This document shows, in pieces, positions 42,514 through 50,791 of a stretch of 64,000 bases of DNA. Each line of letters begins with the position of its first letter. The first letter of the stretch is position 1. Under the pieces are notes generated by a model. That model was given only the letters and a program-made list of their open reading frames with translations, was not told the origin of the DNA and did no database searches. This DNA comes from Armatimonas rosea (GTDB lineage Bacteria > Armatimonadota > Armatimonadia > Armatimonadales > Armatimonadaceae), in contig NZ_JACHGW010000005.1 of the NCBI RefSeq assembly GCF_014202505.1, forward strand, positions 248,001 to 312,000, in the 5' to 3' direction. Both the position numbers and the translations under genes were made by a program.

Positions 42514-44142
42514 GTGAACACGACACTGATCTTCTTCACGCTCCTCGTGCCAGTCTCGGGCTTTATTGCCTGGGCCGGGGACAAGATCGGTCACGTGATC
42601 GGCAAGCGTCGCCACTCCCTGCTGGGGCTCCGGCCTCGTCACACCGCGACCCTGGTCACCATTCTCTCGGGTGTCGGGATCGCGGCGGCCTCGTTTGGGA
42701 TGATGTTTGCCTCCAGTGCCAGCTTCCGCGATGTGATCCAGCGGGGCGGTCAGCTCCGGCGTGAGAACGAGGAGCTTGGCCAGCAGATTCGCCAGTCCGG
42801 CCAGCGGGTTCGGCTTCTCCAGCACGAGGCGACCCTGGCCGAGCAAGAGCAAAAGAAGGCGGAGCAGGCACGGGCTGAGGCGACCAAGCGCCGCAACGAA
42901 GCGGAGGCAAAGTTTACCAGCGCGAGCTCATCGCTGACCCTGGCTGAGGTGAGCCTGCTGGAGGAGAAGAGCCGCCTCGGGCGCACTCAGGCATCGCTGG
43001 AGGCCGCCCAGGAGCGGGTCGCGCAGGCACGGAGCGCACTCGATGAGGCCCGTCAGCGCCGCGAGCACGCCGAGGTCGCAGCGAAACTGGTGGAGGGACG
43101 GCTCGCGGCGGCGCGTGAGGAGGCCCGCAAGGCGCAGGGACTTGCGGACCGTGCGACAAGCGAGTTCAACCTCGTGGTTCAGGAGCAGAAGCGGCGTCTA
43201 GAGGGGCAGCGCGGGGAGCTGGAGCGCCTCAACACTCAGGTGTCGGAGCAGACACAGCGGCTCAGTGACCAGCAGCGCACTCTGGAGAACCAGAGCACTC
43301 AGGCCACCCAGCAGAAGCGTGAGGTAGGGCGCCTCGCCATGGAGCTGGAGCTCCTGGAGAAGCAGCGGCAGGAGCTGGAGAAGCGCCGCAACGAGGCCCA
43401 GGACTCGCTCAACGAGGTCCTTAAGGTTACCATTGCGCTCCGCAACGGGCAGATTAGCTACCGTGTCGGGGAAGAGGTTGCCCGCCTCTCGGTGCCCAGT
43501 GGCAATGAGTGGAAGGTGCACAACATCCTCGAGGGCCTGCTGATGACCGCATCCCGCCAGGCAGAGAAGCGGGGTGCCCGCACGGCACCAGGAGGGATTC
43601 GGGCGGTCTGGATCCCCGAGCGGCAGATCCAGGGCGACGATGGCAAGGTGCAGAACCTGGCCGAGGTGGATGCCCTCCACACGGCGGCCAAGAACATCAG
43701 CAAGTCCAAAGAGGAAGTGGTGGTCGTGGTGACGGCGGTGGGCAATGCGGTGGTGGGGGAGCCCGTGCCCGTGGACATCAAGACCTGGCGCAACCCGCTC
43801 ATCCTCACGGCGGGACAGTCGCTGGGGGAGCTGACGGTCGATGGGAACAAGCCGGGGGCGGAGCTGGCGGAGACCCTCTCACGGTTTCTGCGTGGTGAGG
43901 TGCGCAAGCGGCTGCTGGAGGCGGGGACGATTCCCATCGGGGACACAGGGGAGCAGAGTGTGGGGGAGACCAGCTTGGACACGCTCCTGAAGGCGCTCGA
44001 CTCCGTGCGCTCCCTGCACGCCCGCGCCCGTGTGACTGTCCGCGCCGCCCGTGACCTGCGTGCCGCGGACCCGGTCGCGCTGGAGTTCGAGATCAAGCCC
44101 GTGGAGGCACCGGTCGTGCCCCCGTTCCAGCACCAGCCGTGA
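42514..44142 (+). CDS. DUF3084 domain protein with long coiled coil
   Basis: A 542-residue protein. Two N-terminal helices (IFFTLLVPVSGFIAWAGDKIG and TILSGVGIAAASFGMMFAS) frame a conserved segment HVIGKRRHSLLGLRPRHTAT. Residues ~80-310 are a charged coiled coil. The C-terminal half (~320-540) is a globular DUF3084 part. DUF3084 proteins occur in cyanobacteria and Deinococcus-like bacteria and are unexplained. Its place after the Lpt genes hints at an envelope job. TAAACT is 9 nt before the GTG start. Confidence 0.85.
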   Translation: MNTTLIFFTLLVPVSGFIAWAGDKIGHVIGKRRHSLLGLRPRHTATLVTILSGVGIAAASFGMMFASSASFRDVIQRGGQLRRENEELGQQIRQSGQRVRLLQHEATLAEQEQKKAEQARAEATKRRNEAEAKFTSASSSLTLAEVSLLEEKSRLGRTQASLEAAQERVAQARSALDEARQRREHAEVAAKLVEGRLAAAREEARKAQGLADRATSEFNLVVQEQKRRLEGQRGELERLNTQVSEQTQRLSDQQRTLENQSTQATQQKREVGRLAMELELLEKQRQELEKRRNEAQDSLNEVLKVTIALRNGQISYRVGEEVARLSVPSGNEWKVHNILEGLLMTASRQAEKRGARTAPGGIRAVWIPERQIQGDDGKVQNLAEVDALHTAAKNISKSKEEVVVVVTAVGNAVVGEPVPVDIKTWRNPLILTAGQSLGELTVDGNKPGAELAETLSRFLRGEVRKRLLEAGTIPIGDTGEQSVGETSLDTLLKALDSVRSLHARARVTVRAARDLRAADPVALEFEIKPVEAPVVPPFQHQP

Positions 44143-44525
44143 GAGTTCTCGCCATCGATCCGGGAAGCGCCAAGTGCGGAGTCGCAGTGGTGGAGCCCGG
44201 CCAGCTCTTGCACCGGGAGATTGTCGCCCGGGACCAGCTTCTTGTCAGGGTCGCAGCGCTTCGGGCACAGCTTACTCCTGATGTGATTGTCCTGGGCGAT
44301 GGCACTCAGAGTGGGGCGCTCCTCACCGCTCTGCCAGAGGCGCGGCTTGTGAAGGAGGCCTACACCAGCCAGCGTGCCCGTGAGCGCCTGCGTCGAAGCC
44401 TGCCTTGGTGGAGGCGCGTTCTCCCTCTGAGTGCCCCCTACGACGATCTCGTTGCCGTGATTCTCGCCGAAGACTGGCTGGCACAGCAGGAATCCCCGTG
44501 CGAGTCGCCGAACTCTCCGGCATGA
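44139..44525 (+). CDS. YqgF/RuvX-like RNase H-fold protein
   Basis: A 128-residue protein. The start RVLAIDPGSAKCGVAVVE carries the first acidic residue, VKEAYTSQRARERL the second, and YDDLVAVILAEDWL the last, the pattern of RNase H-fold nucleases like RuvX (pre-16S rRNA processing) and RuvC. It is slightly shorter than RuvX and diverged, so it may be a paralogue. It overlaps both neighbours (GTGA and ATGA). Confidence 0.75.
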   Translation: MRVLAIDPGSAKCGVAVVEPGQLLHREIVARDQLLVRVAALRAQLTPDVIVLGDGTQSGALLTALPEARLVKEAYTSQRARERLRRSLPWWRRVLPLSAPYDDLVAVILAEDWLAQQESPCESPNSPA

Positions 44526-46027
44526 AACGATTGCTTTTTCTTGCCGCAACGGTTGCCTTGGCGACAGCGGCGCACGCCGATGTCAAGCTCCCCGCGATCC
44601 TCAACGAGGGCATGGTCCTCCAGCGAAGCGCCCCCCTGAACTTCTGGGGCTGGGCCGATGACGGGGAGCAGGTGACGGTAGAGTTCCTCGGGCAGAAGAA
44701 GACGGTCACGGCCAAGAACGGCAAGTGGGAGCTCACGCTCAAGGCCATTCGTACCGCAGGCGGCCCCTTCCCCCTGACCATCTCCGGTAAGAACAAGATC
44801 GAGTTTAAGGATATTCTAGTGGGAGAGGTCTGGGTCTGCTCGGGGCAGAGCAACATGGAGTGGACACTCAAGAACTCGTTCCAGTCCGACGGCGATATCG
44901 CCAAGTCTGCCAACCCGAACCTGCGGCTCTTCATGGTCAAGAACACCCGCTCCGATAGCCCCAAGCAGGATGTCGAGGTCCAGCAGCCCTGGGGAGCGGC
45001 CTCGCCGGAGACCGCCGCGGGGTTCTCGGCGGTGGGCTACTACTTCGGGCGGATGCTCCAGGAGAAGCTGGGGGTCCCCATCGGCCTGATCTCCTCCGAC
45101 TGGGGCGGCACCCCCGCAGAGGCCTGGACCCCGGAAGAGAGGCTCACGAGCAACCCCGAGCTGAAGAAGATTGTCGAGAGCTACCCCGCGGCCCGGGCCC
45201 GCTACGACGAGCAGCTGAAAAAGTGGGAGGCGGACTCCGCGCAGGCAAAGGCCGAGGGCAAGCGCGCACCAAACCGCCCCAACCTCTGGCGCTACTCCGA
45301 GCTCTACAACGCCATGATCGCCCCGATCACCCACTTTGGGATTCGTGGCGCGATCTGGTACCAGGGCGAGTCCAATGCCAGCCGCGCGATGCAGTACCGT
45401 GAGCTCTTCCCGACCATGATCGAGAGCTGGCGCTCGGTCTGGGACAAGAAGGACATGCCGTTCTATCTCGTCCAGCTCGCTCCCTACCAGGGAACCGGCT
45501 CGCCCAAGACCGAGTACGCCGAGCTTCGGGAGGCCCAGACCCTCGCGACCCAGCGCCTCAAGAACGTGGGGATGGCGGTGATCACGGACGTGGGGGAGGA
45601 GAAAGATATCCACCCCAAGAAGAAGCAGCCCGTGGGGGAGCGCCTGGCGCTACTGGCGCGGCGCGATCTCTACAAAGAGAAGGGCTTAGTGGCTCAGGGG
45701 CCCAGCATGAAGAAGGTGTCGTTCGACGGGGCCAAGGCGGTCGTGACCTTTGAGAACACGGGCACGGGCCTAATGGCAGCGTCCACGGACTCGCTGGGCA
45801 ATAGTGTCGAGGCGGGCAAGGTGGTCGGCTTTACGGTCGCGGGCAGTGACGGTGTCTTCTACCCCGCCGAGGCCGTGCTGGAGGGGACGGACCGGGTCGT
45901 GGTGACCTGCGCTCAGGTACCCAGCCCCAAGGCGGTGCGCTACGCCTTTATCAACTTCCCGATCACCAATCTCTGGAACAAGGAAGGCCTGCCCGCCAAC
46001 CCCTTCCGCTCGGACATGCCGAAGTGA
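44522..46027 (+). CDS. Secreted sialate O-acetylesterase (SGNH/DUF303 type)
   Basis: 501 residues from the ATG at 44522. A signal peptide (MKRLLFLAATVALATAAHA) is followed by LPAILNEGMVLQRSAPLNFW GWA, a family-typical N-terminal beta domain. The catalytic Ser is in CSGQSNMEW, with WYQGESNA and GEEKDIHPKKKQPVGERLA supplying the remaining SGNH residues. It removes acetyl groups from sialic acids or other acetylated sugars. An in-frame extension back to 44405 would cover the previous gene. Confidence 0.92.
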   Translation: MKRLLFLAATVALATAAHADVKLPAILNEGMVLQRSAPLNFWGWADDGEQVTVEFLGQKKTVTAKNGKWELTLKAIRTAGGPFPLTISGKNKIEFKDILVGEVWVCSGQSNMEWTLKNSFQSDGDIAKSANPNLRLFMVKNTRSDSPKQDVEVQQPWGAASPETAAGFSAVGYYFGRMLQEKLGVPIGLISSDWGGTPAEAWTPEERLTSNPELKKIVESYPAARARYDEQLKKWEADSAQAKAEGKRAPNRPNLWRYSELYNAMIAPITHFGIRGAIWYQGESNASRAMQYRELFPTMIESWRSVWDKKDMPFYLVQLAPYQGTGSPKTEYAELREAQTLATQRLKNVGMAVITDVGEEKDIHPKKKQPVGERLALLARRDLYKEKGLVAQGPSMKKVSFDGAKAVVTFENTGTGLMAASTDSLGNSVEAGKVVGFTVAGSDGVFYPAEAVLEGTDRVVVTCAQVPSPKAVRYAFINFPITNLWNKEGLPANPFRSDMPK

Positions 46028-46548
46028 GTCCGACCCAAGGCCTCGCTCAGCAGCCCTTGAATTCCTTCCTAGAGGCCGATGCGGCGCGCGCCGATGACGA
46101 GCTCAACCGGGTGTATGGGCTGCTGGTGGCGGCGCTTGCGAAGAATCCGAAGGGCACGACGGCGCTCCGCAGTGCCCAGCGTGCCTGGCTGGTCTTTCGC
46201 GATGCCGAGGTAAAGGCGGCGGGCGAGGCCTTTGGCGAGGGCACCGGGCGGCGTCAGGTAGAGGCGGGGACCCTGGGGCGCTTGCTTCAGGAGAGAAATG
46301 CCTGGCTCCTGCTGGCGCTGGCGGGCAAGTCGGCACTGGGCTCGGGCAAGGAGCGCGCGGCGGCAGATGCCCAGCTCAATGCCCTATGGAAGACCCATGA
46401 GGGGACGAGCCGGGGGCCGCAGCGGGCTTGGCTGGCCTGGCGCGATGCCGAGGTCGCGTTCTGGAGTGTCTACCGCGGGGAGAGCACCAAAGACGCTGTC
46501 CTTACCCGGCTGACCTGGGAGCGCTGCCGAGCCCTGAGCGGGGGCTAA
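46024..46548 (+). CDS. Duplicated DUF1311 (LprI-like) protein
   Basis: A 174-residue protein starting at GTG 46024. It has two DUF1311-like units: ADDELNRVYGLLVAAL...LRSAQRAWLVFRDAEVKAA and ADAQLNALWKTH...PQRAWLAWRDAEVAFW. DUF1311 (LprI) proteins are usually exported lysozyme-inhibitor-like proteins, but no signal peptide is seen here. Its TAA overlaps the TAG of the convergent regulator gene by 2 bp, so no terminator can exist between them. Confidence 0.78.
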   Translation: MSPTQGLAQQPLNSFLEADAARADDELNRVYGLLVAALAKNPKGTTALRSAQRAWLVFRDAEVKAAGEAFGEGTGRRQVEAGTLGRLLQERNAWLLLALAGKSALGSGKERAAADAQLNALWKTHEGTSRGPQRAWLAWRDAEVAFWSVYRGESTKDAVLTRLTWERCRALSGG

Positions 46549-49190
46549 GCCTTGGGGAGTGCGTGGACAAGCTGATCGAGCTCCTCCCGCGAGGCGGGAA
46601 GTGCCCCCAGAGGCCCCACACGCTCTAGGAGCTGCTGGGTGCCCTGGCGCTCAAAGGCCGTGCGGTGGTAGGGCAGAAGCGTCTCCACCGCCAGCAAGAT
46701 CCGTAGATAACCGGGCGTCAGGTGCTTGCGATCTGGGAGCCAGGAAGCAGCGGCGAGCGTGTCGAGACAGACCAAGACACGCCCAAAGTCCCGCTGCTGC
46801 CACAGGGGGAGCAGGCACGCGGTGGCACGCTCCCACGCCGCCTCGTAGTGCCCCGATGCCAGGAGCCAGGTCGCCTCGATCGAGCAGACAATGTTCTCCA
46901 CCGAGGTAAAGCGGAGCGTGTCCAGCACCGCTTGGCTCTTGTCGAGCAGGAGCCGTGCAGCAGGCAGTGCCTCTTGCTGGAGGTGGGCGATCGCTTGCAG
47001 GTAGTACAGGGTGGCGACCTGGCTATCGGGAGCTGTGGTTCTCTGGAGGTGCTGAGTGAGGGTCTGCTGGCACTGCTGGAGTGCTTCTTGCGCCCGACCG
47101 AGCCGCAGATAGGTCCAGATCTGGCTAATGCGTGCCTGCTCGCGGATATGGGCGGGGGTCTGGGGGTGGCTTTCGCAGCGACCGTTGAGCACCAGGGCCT
47201 CGTCGAGCTGCCCCGCTTTTTCATGCCAGTGTGCCAGCGCCAGCAGCCACTCGGGATTGTTCTCGCGCTCGGAAGCCGACAGGAGAGAGTCCGCCTTTGC
47301 CAGCCAGGTCGTTGCGGACTCCAGCCGCTGCTGGTAGAGCTCGAGGTGGAGCAGGTGTGCCAGGAGGGAGAGAGGAGTCTCGCCCCCCGCTCCTGCCGCC
47401 AAGCAAGCATCGATGTAGCCCCCGAGCTGCTCGCGTGCCTCGTCGAAGCCTGCGTAGACCCACCAGTAGCCCAGCTGGCTCAGGAGCATCGTAGCCAGGG
47501 AGTCGAGCTGCTGGGTCTGCCGAAGGTGCGCCATGGCTTGGAGGATATTCTCCCGCTCCCGTGGCGACTTCATCTGCGGGGAGTCCTGGCGAAGCTGGGC
47601 GAGGTACCACTCCGCGTGCCGCTGGCGTGCTTCGTCCCACGCCTCCGGGGCGAGCTGGGAGCGCGCAAAGCTACGAACTGCCTCCAGCAGGCGGTAGCGC
47701 GGCTCCGGCGTGGTCTCAATCACGAGCAGCGAGGCCGCCTGGAGCTCATCGCTGGCATCGAGGGCGAGCTCTCCTCCCACGGCCTCGGCGGCCTCCAAGC
47801 ACCAGCCGCCCCGGAAGACCGCGAGGAGGGGCAGGAACCGCTGTGCCTCGGGGGAGAGCAGCTCGTAGCTCCACTCGATGGTTGCGTGGAGCGAGAGCTG
47901 GCGTGCAGGGACATCCTTGCTGCGGTTGACCAGGAGGTCGAAGCGGTCCTCGATTCGGGCAAGGATCTGCCCCAGAGAGAGAACTCCCGTGCGTGCCGCG
48001 GCCATCTCCAGCGCGAGGGGAAGTCCATCGAGGCGCTGACAGAGGGTGCGTATCTGTGCGACAGTCTCGTCGCTGGCCTCAAACTCGGGGCGGAGCTGGC
48101 GCACTCGCTCAAGAAAGAGAGCCACCCCCGCCTCGGTGCTAAGGGGGGAGAGCGTGATCACTTGCTCGCCGCGCAGGCTGAGCCGGCGCCGGGAGGTCAC
48201 CAGGAGCCGCACCGACGGGGCCTGCTCCAGCAGAAAGCGCAGGATGGGGTGGAGCGTCTGGTTGTCGAGCTGCTCCAGGTTGTCGAGAACCAGCAGGGTG
48301 GGGTAGCGCCCGAGTGCTGCGACCACGCGGCGGGGGATATCCTCGGGGCCACTGCCGGGCAAGGGGCTGGGAAGCGCGACCCCGAGGCGCTCGAGCTGGC
48401 TTGCCAGCAGGGGCCAGAGGCGCAAGGGATCGGTCTCCTCCTCCATGCCCAGAAAGAGCACCAAGAGAAAGTGGGCTGTGGCGGCGAGCTGATGGGCGGC
48501 CTCCAGGGCTAGGTGGGTCTTGCCCGTGCCTCCTGCGCCAAGGAGAGTCAGCAGGCGCGCTTGTGGCACCCGCTCACAGAGCAGTGCCCGCTCCGCCTCA
48601 CGGCCCACGAGGGAGGTGAGCGGAGTGGGCAGTGACGACCGTCGGCTGGGCTCGGTGCGGAGCGGGGGGAACTCCGAGAGGAGCTGGGGGTGACAGAGCT
48701 GGTAGATCGTCTCGGGGTGCTCGATATCCTTGAGGGTGTGCTGTCCTAGGTCGCGTAGGGTGCAGTCAGCAGGACACGCCTCGCCCAGCACGCTTGTGGT
48801 GGTCTCTGAGAGTAGGACTTGGCCGCCATGCCCTACGGCGAGAAGCCGGGCCACACGGTTGAGGGTCGGGCCAAAGTAGTCGTGGTCCCGTGCCTCCGCA
48901 GCCCCACTATGAAGCGCGATGCGGACACGGAGCTCAGAGTCTCCCGCGAAGGTCAAGGGCTGGCTCTGGAGCGCACGCTGGATCTGCAGGCTAGCACGGA
49001 GCGCCGCGACAGGCTCGGGAAAGACCGTACAAAACGCATCGCCGATTGTCTTGAAAACCTGCCCCCCTGCCGCTTCGACTTGGGTGCGGAGGAGGGCATC
49101 GTGGTGCTGGAGAGCCTGCCGCATCTCCTCAGGATGGCTCTCCCAGAGACGTGTGCTGCCCTCAATATCGGTGAAGAGGAAGGTTTGCAT
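46545..49190 (-). CDS. Class III adenylate/guanylate cyclase fused to NB-ARC ATPase and TPR region
   Basis: 881 residues from the ATG at 49190. Residues 1-160 are a class III cyclase domain: FTDIEGSTRLW (metal Asp), GGQVFKTIGDAFCTVF (substrate Lys and Asp) and LNRVARL (transition-state Asn and Arg). A signalling ATPase follows, with the P-loop GAGGTGKTHLALE near residue 217 and TLLVLDNLEQL as Walker B. The C-terminal ~400 residues are TPR-like helices. This STAND architecture is common in actinobacteria-type regulators. It should couple ligand binding on the TPR to cyclic nucleotide synthesis. Confidence 0.88.
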   Translation of the reverse strand: MQTFLFTDIEGSTRLWESHPEEMRQALQHHDALLRTQVEAAGGQVFKTIGDAFCTVFPEPVAALRASLQIQRALQSQPLTFAGDSELRVRIALHSGAAEARDHDYFGPTLNRVARLLAVGHGGQVLLSETTTSVLGEACPADCTLRDLGQHTLKDIEHPETIYQLCHPQLLSEFPPLRTEPSRRSSLPTPLTSLVGREAERALLCERVPQARLLTLLGAGGTGKTHLALEAAHQLAATAHFLLVLFLGMEEETDPLRLWPLLASQLERLGVALPSPLPGSGPEDIPRRVVAALGRYPTLLVLDNLEQLDNQTLHPILRFLLEQAPSVRLLVTSRRRLSLRGEQVITLSPLSTEAGVALFLERVRQLRPEFEASDETVAQIRTLCQRLDGLPLALEMAAARTGVLSLGQILARIEDRFDLLVNRSKDVPARQLSLHATIEWSYELLSPEAQRFLPLLAVFRGGWCLEAAEAVGGELALDASDELQAASLLVIETTPEPRYRLLEAVRSFARSQLAPEAWDEARQRHAEWYLAQLRQDSPQMKSPRERENILQAMAHLRQTQQLDSLATMLLSQLGYWWVYAGFDEAREQLGGYIDACLAAGAGGETPLSLLAHLLHLELYQQRLESATTWLAKADSLLSASERENNPEWLLALAHWHEKAGQLDEALVLNGRCESHPQTPAHIREQARISQIWTYLRLGRAQEALQQCQQTLTQHLQRTTAPDSQVATLYYLQAIAHLQQEALPAARLLLDKSQAVLDTLRFTSVENIVCSIEATWLLASGHYEAAWERATACLLPLWQQRDFGRVLVCLDTLAAASWLPDRKHLTPGYLRILLAVETLLPYHRTAFERQGTQQLLERVGPLGALPASREELDQLVHALPKA

Positions 49191-49266
49191 GAGTTGCGTG
49201 TGAACCGGAGGCGACTGGAGTGGTCCCGAGGCTATTATAGCAGAACGAGAATTTTCTGAGAAGCGG

Positions 49267-49295
49267 TTGACGGCCGTGGGACAACCAGGTATGAT
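49267..49295 (+). promoter_or_regulatory. Sigma-70-type promoter of the PEP-CTERM gene
   Basis: TTGACG (49267-49272), a 17-bp spacer and TATGAT (49290-49295). The coding start is 62 bp downstream with GGAGAAGGGA as ribosome binding site, so this gene has a real 5' leader, unlike many neighbours. Confidence 0.65.
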
Positions 49296-49357
49296 CGCCG
49301 GGTAGCCCTCTCCGCAAGGTGGCAGTGTGTGGCACATGTCGGAGAAGGGAACTTAGA

Positions 49358-50107
49358 ATGATATATCGGATTTTGACGGGTGTGCTGTGTGCCTTGGTCT
49401 TTGCGGGAGCTGCCCAAGCGCAGACGACTGTCTTTGACTCCTTGACCAATCGGACGTCGACAAGTATACCGGCGGCGACCAATACGTTCATGGGGCAGAT
49501 CTTTAGTGTGGCGTCTCCGGGGAGCTTCTTGCTCAGTAGCTTTCAGGTGGCGATTGTCAACGGGACCGGAACCAACTTCGCCAGCACCACGACATTTCGG
49601 CTCCGAACCCAGTTCTACGGTGCGGCAAATACCGGTGCCTCTCCTGTCTTTAGTAGCCCGGTAGGCTCGACCATCTCGGTGAACTTTACCAACTTTGCTT
49701 GGACATCAGGAACCTTCACGACGCTCACGGTCAACCTAGGCACTCCGCTCCTGATTCCCTCCACACCGACAACCAACCTGGGTGTGGTCTTTAACCTTCA
49801 GGCCGATACCGGAGCTGGCTTCGTCTCCCAAGACAACTTGACCGTCGCTGTTCGGGGCGGTGGCACCAACCCTGCCCCCCTGATCGGTGCCTTTACCGGC
49901 TACACCAGCCCCAACTACGGCTACCTGCGCAACGCCTCGGGGCGCACCGACTTTAACTTCGACTCCACCGATGCCCGCAGTATCGGTGTCAATAGTGGCC
50001 TCGCGTTCCGGTTGATCGCCGCGGCACCGGAGCCTTCCACCCTCGCCCTCTCTCTCTTGGGGGTAGCAAGCGCTGGGGGGCTGCTGCGACGCCGGCGGCA
50101 AGGCTAG
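49358..50107 (+). CDS. PEP-CTERM sorting-domain protein
   Basis: 249 residues from the ATG at 49358. A signal peptide (RILTGVLCALVFAGAAQAQ) starts it and the C-terminus carries PEPSTLALSLLGVASAGGLL followed by RRRRQG, the tripartite PEP-CTERM signal (PEP motif, helix, Arg cluster). Exosortase would cut it and attach the protein at the surface or into an extracellular matrix. The middle is Ser/Thr/Asn-rich and beta-like with no known domain. No exosortase gene lies in this window. Confidence 0.9.
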   Translation: MIYRILTGVLCALVFAGAAQAQTTVFDSLTNRTSTSIPAATNTFMGQIFSVASPGSFLLSSFQVAIVNGTGTNFASTTTFRLRTQFYGAANTGASPVFSSPVGSTISVNFTNFAWTSGTFTTLTVNLGTPLLIPSTPTTNLGVVFNLQADTGAGFVSQDNLTVAVRGGGTNPAPLIGAFTGYTSPNYGYLRNASGRTDFNFDSTDARSIGVNSGLAFRLIAAAPEPSTLALSLLGVASAGGLLRRRRQG

Positions 50108-50145
50108 GCAAACTACTGGCAAACGGACGGGCTTGACGGTACGAT
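50106..50145 (+). repeat. Promoter-containing direct repeat, copy 1
   Basis: About 40 bp beginning on the stop codon of the PEP-CTERM gene, containing CTGGCAAACGG, CGGGCTTG and CGGTACGAT. The last six bases (TACGAT) lie 5 nt before the antitoxin start. Copy 2 is at 50743-50783. Confidence 0.7.
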
Positions 50146-50150
50146 ACGAC

Positions 50151-50387
50151 ATGTCTATTACGATCGAAGTGTCTGAGGAAACGGCTGCTGCGATACAGGC
50201 AACCCCTGAGGGGCTGGAGCGCGCCCGTGAGCTTCTGGAGGCTGCGTTCGAGGCTCCTGACGAGGAGACGCTTGCAGGGCTTCGGCGCGGGCTCGCGGAC
50301 ATTGTCGCAGGCCGTACAGCGCCACTAGAGGAGTCCTACACACGGGGGCGGGAAGCGCTTGTGGCAAGGATGCAACAAACAAAGTGA
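50151..50387 (+). CDS. Putative antitoxin
   Basis: A 78-residue acidic protein. MSITIEVSEETAAAIQATPE opens with a short beta strand that resembles the ribbon end of small DNA-binding antitoxins, followed by Glu-rich helices (LERARELLEAAFEAPDEE). It overlaps a RelE/ParE-like toxin gene by GTGA, the usual antitoxin-toxin order. No specific family is certain. The flanking direct repeats suggest the pair arrived as a unit. Confidence 0.6.
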   Translation: MSITIEVSEETAAAIQATPEGLERARELLEAAFEAPDEETLAGLRRGLADIVAGRTAPLEESYTRGREALVARMQQTK

Positions 50388-50742
50388 AGCGCTATGCTAT
50401 CCGTTTCTCTCAAGAAGCGGAGCAAAATGCAATCGCTGAGGCGCACGCACTCTTTGAGCACACAGGAGACCAGCAGGCTGGGCAGCGCTCCACGAGGCGT
50501 TTTATCGTGCGGCAGGGGCACTGGCGACCCTGCCCGAGCGCCATTCCATCCGTGAGAGTGAATCAGAGCTCCTGGGCTTTGAGGTGCGGCGGCTCCTAGT
50601 CCAAGGGCGATTTCTGCTCTTCTATCGAGTCGAGGAGGCGCTGGATGGTCCCGTTGTCTTTGTCGTCTTTATTCGGTCCGGATTTCGTGATGGTTTAACA
50701 TCCGACGAAGCGCGACGTATCCTGCAAAACCAGCTACCCTAG
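50384..50742 (+). pseudogene. RelE/ParE-like toxin, broken by a one-base deletion
   Basis: The first frame gives MKRYAIRFSQEAEQNAIAEA to position ~50478. After one base is skipped the second frame gives WAALHEAFYRAAGALATLPE, FEVRRLLVQGRFLLFYRVEE and VVFVVFIRSG, ending at a TAG at 50742. Joined they make a complete ParE/RelE-type fold of about 119 residues. The region is 359 nt long, one base short of a whole number of codons. The toxin is therefore probably inactive while the antitoxin is intact. Confidence 0.8.
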
Positions 50743-50783
50743 AGGCAAACTTGCTGGCAAACGGGCGGGCTTGGCGGTAGGAT
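50743..50783 (+). repeat. Promoter-containing direct repeat, copy 2
   Basis: About 41 bp, with roughly 36 matching positions to copy 1 and one gap, beginning directly after the toxin stop codon. It ends in TAGGAT, 8 nt before the helicase ATG, so it also supplies a promoter. Confidence 0.7.
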
Positions 50784-50791
50784 GAAGGCGC

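Noticed and set aside
46722-48512. A 596-codon open frame antisense to the cyclase-NB-ARC gene
   Set aside because: It is the mirror of a strongly supported protein and has no recognisable motif.
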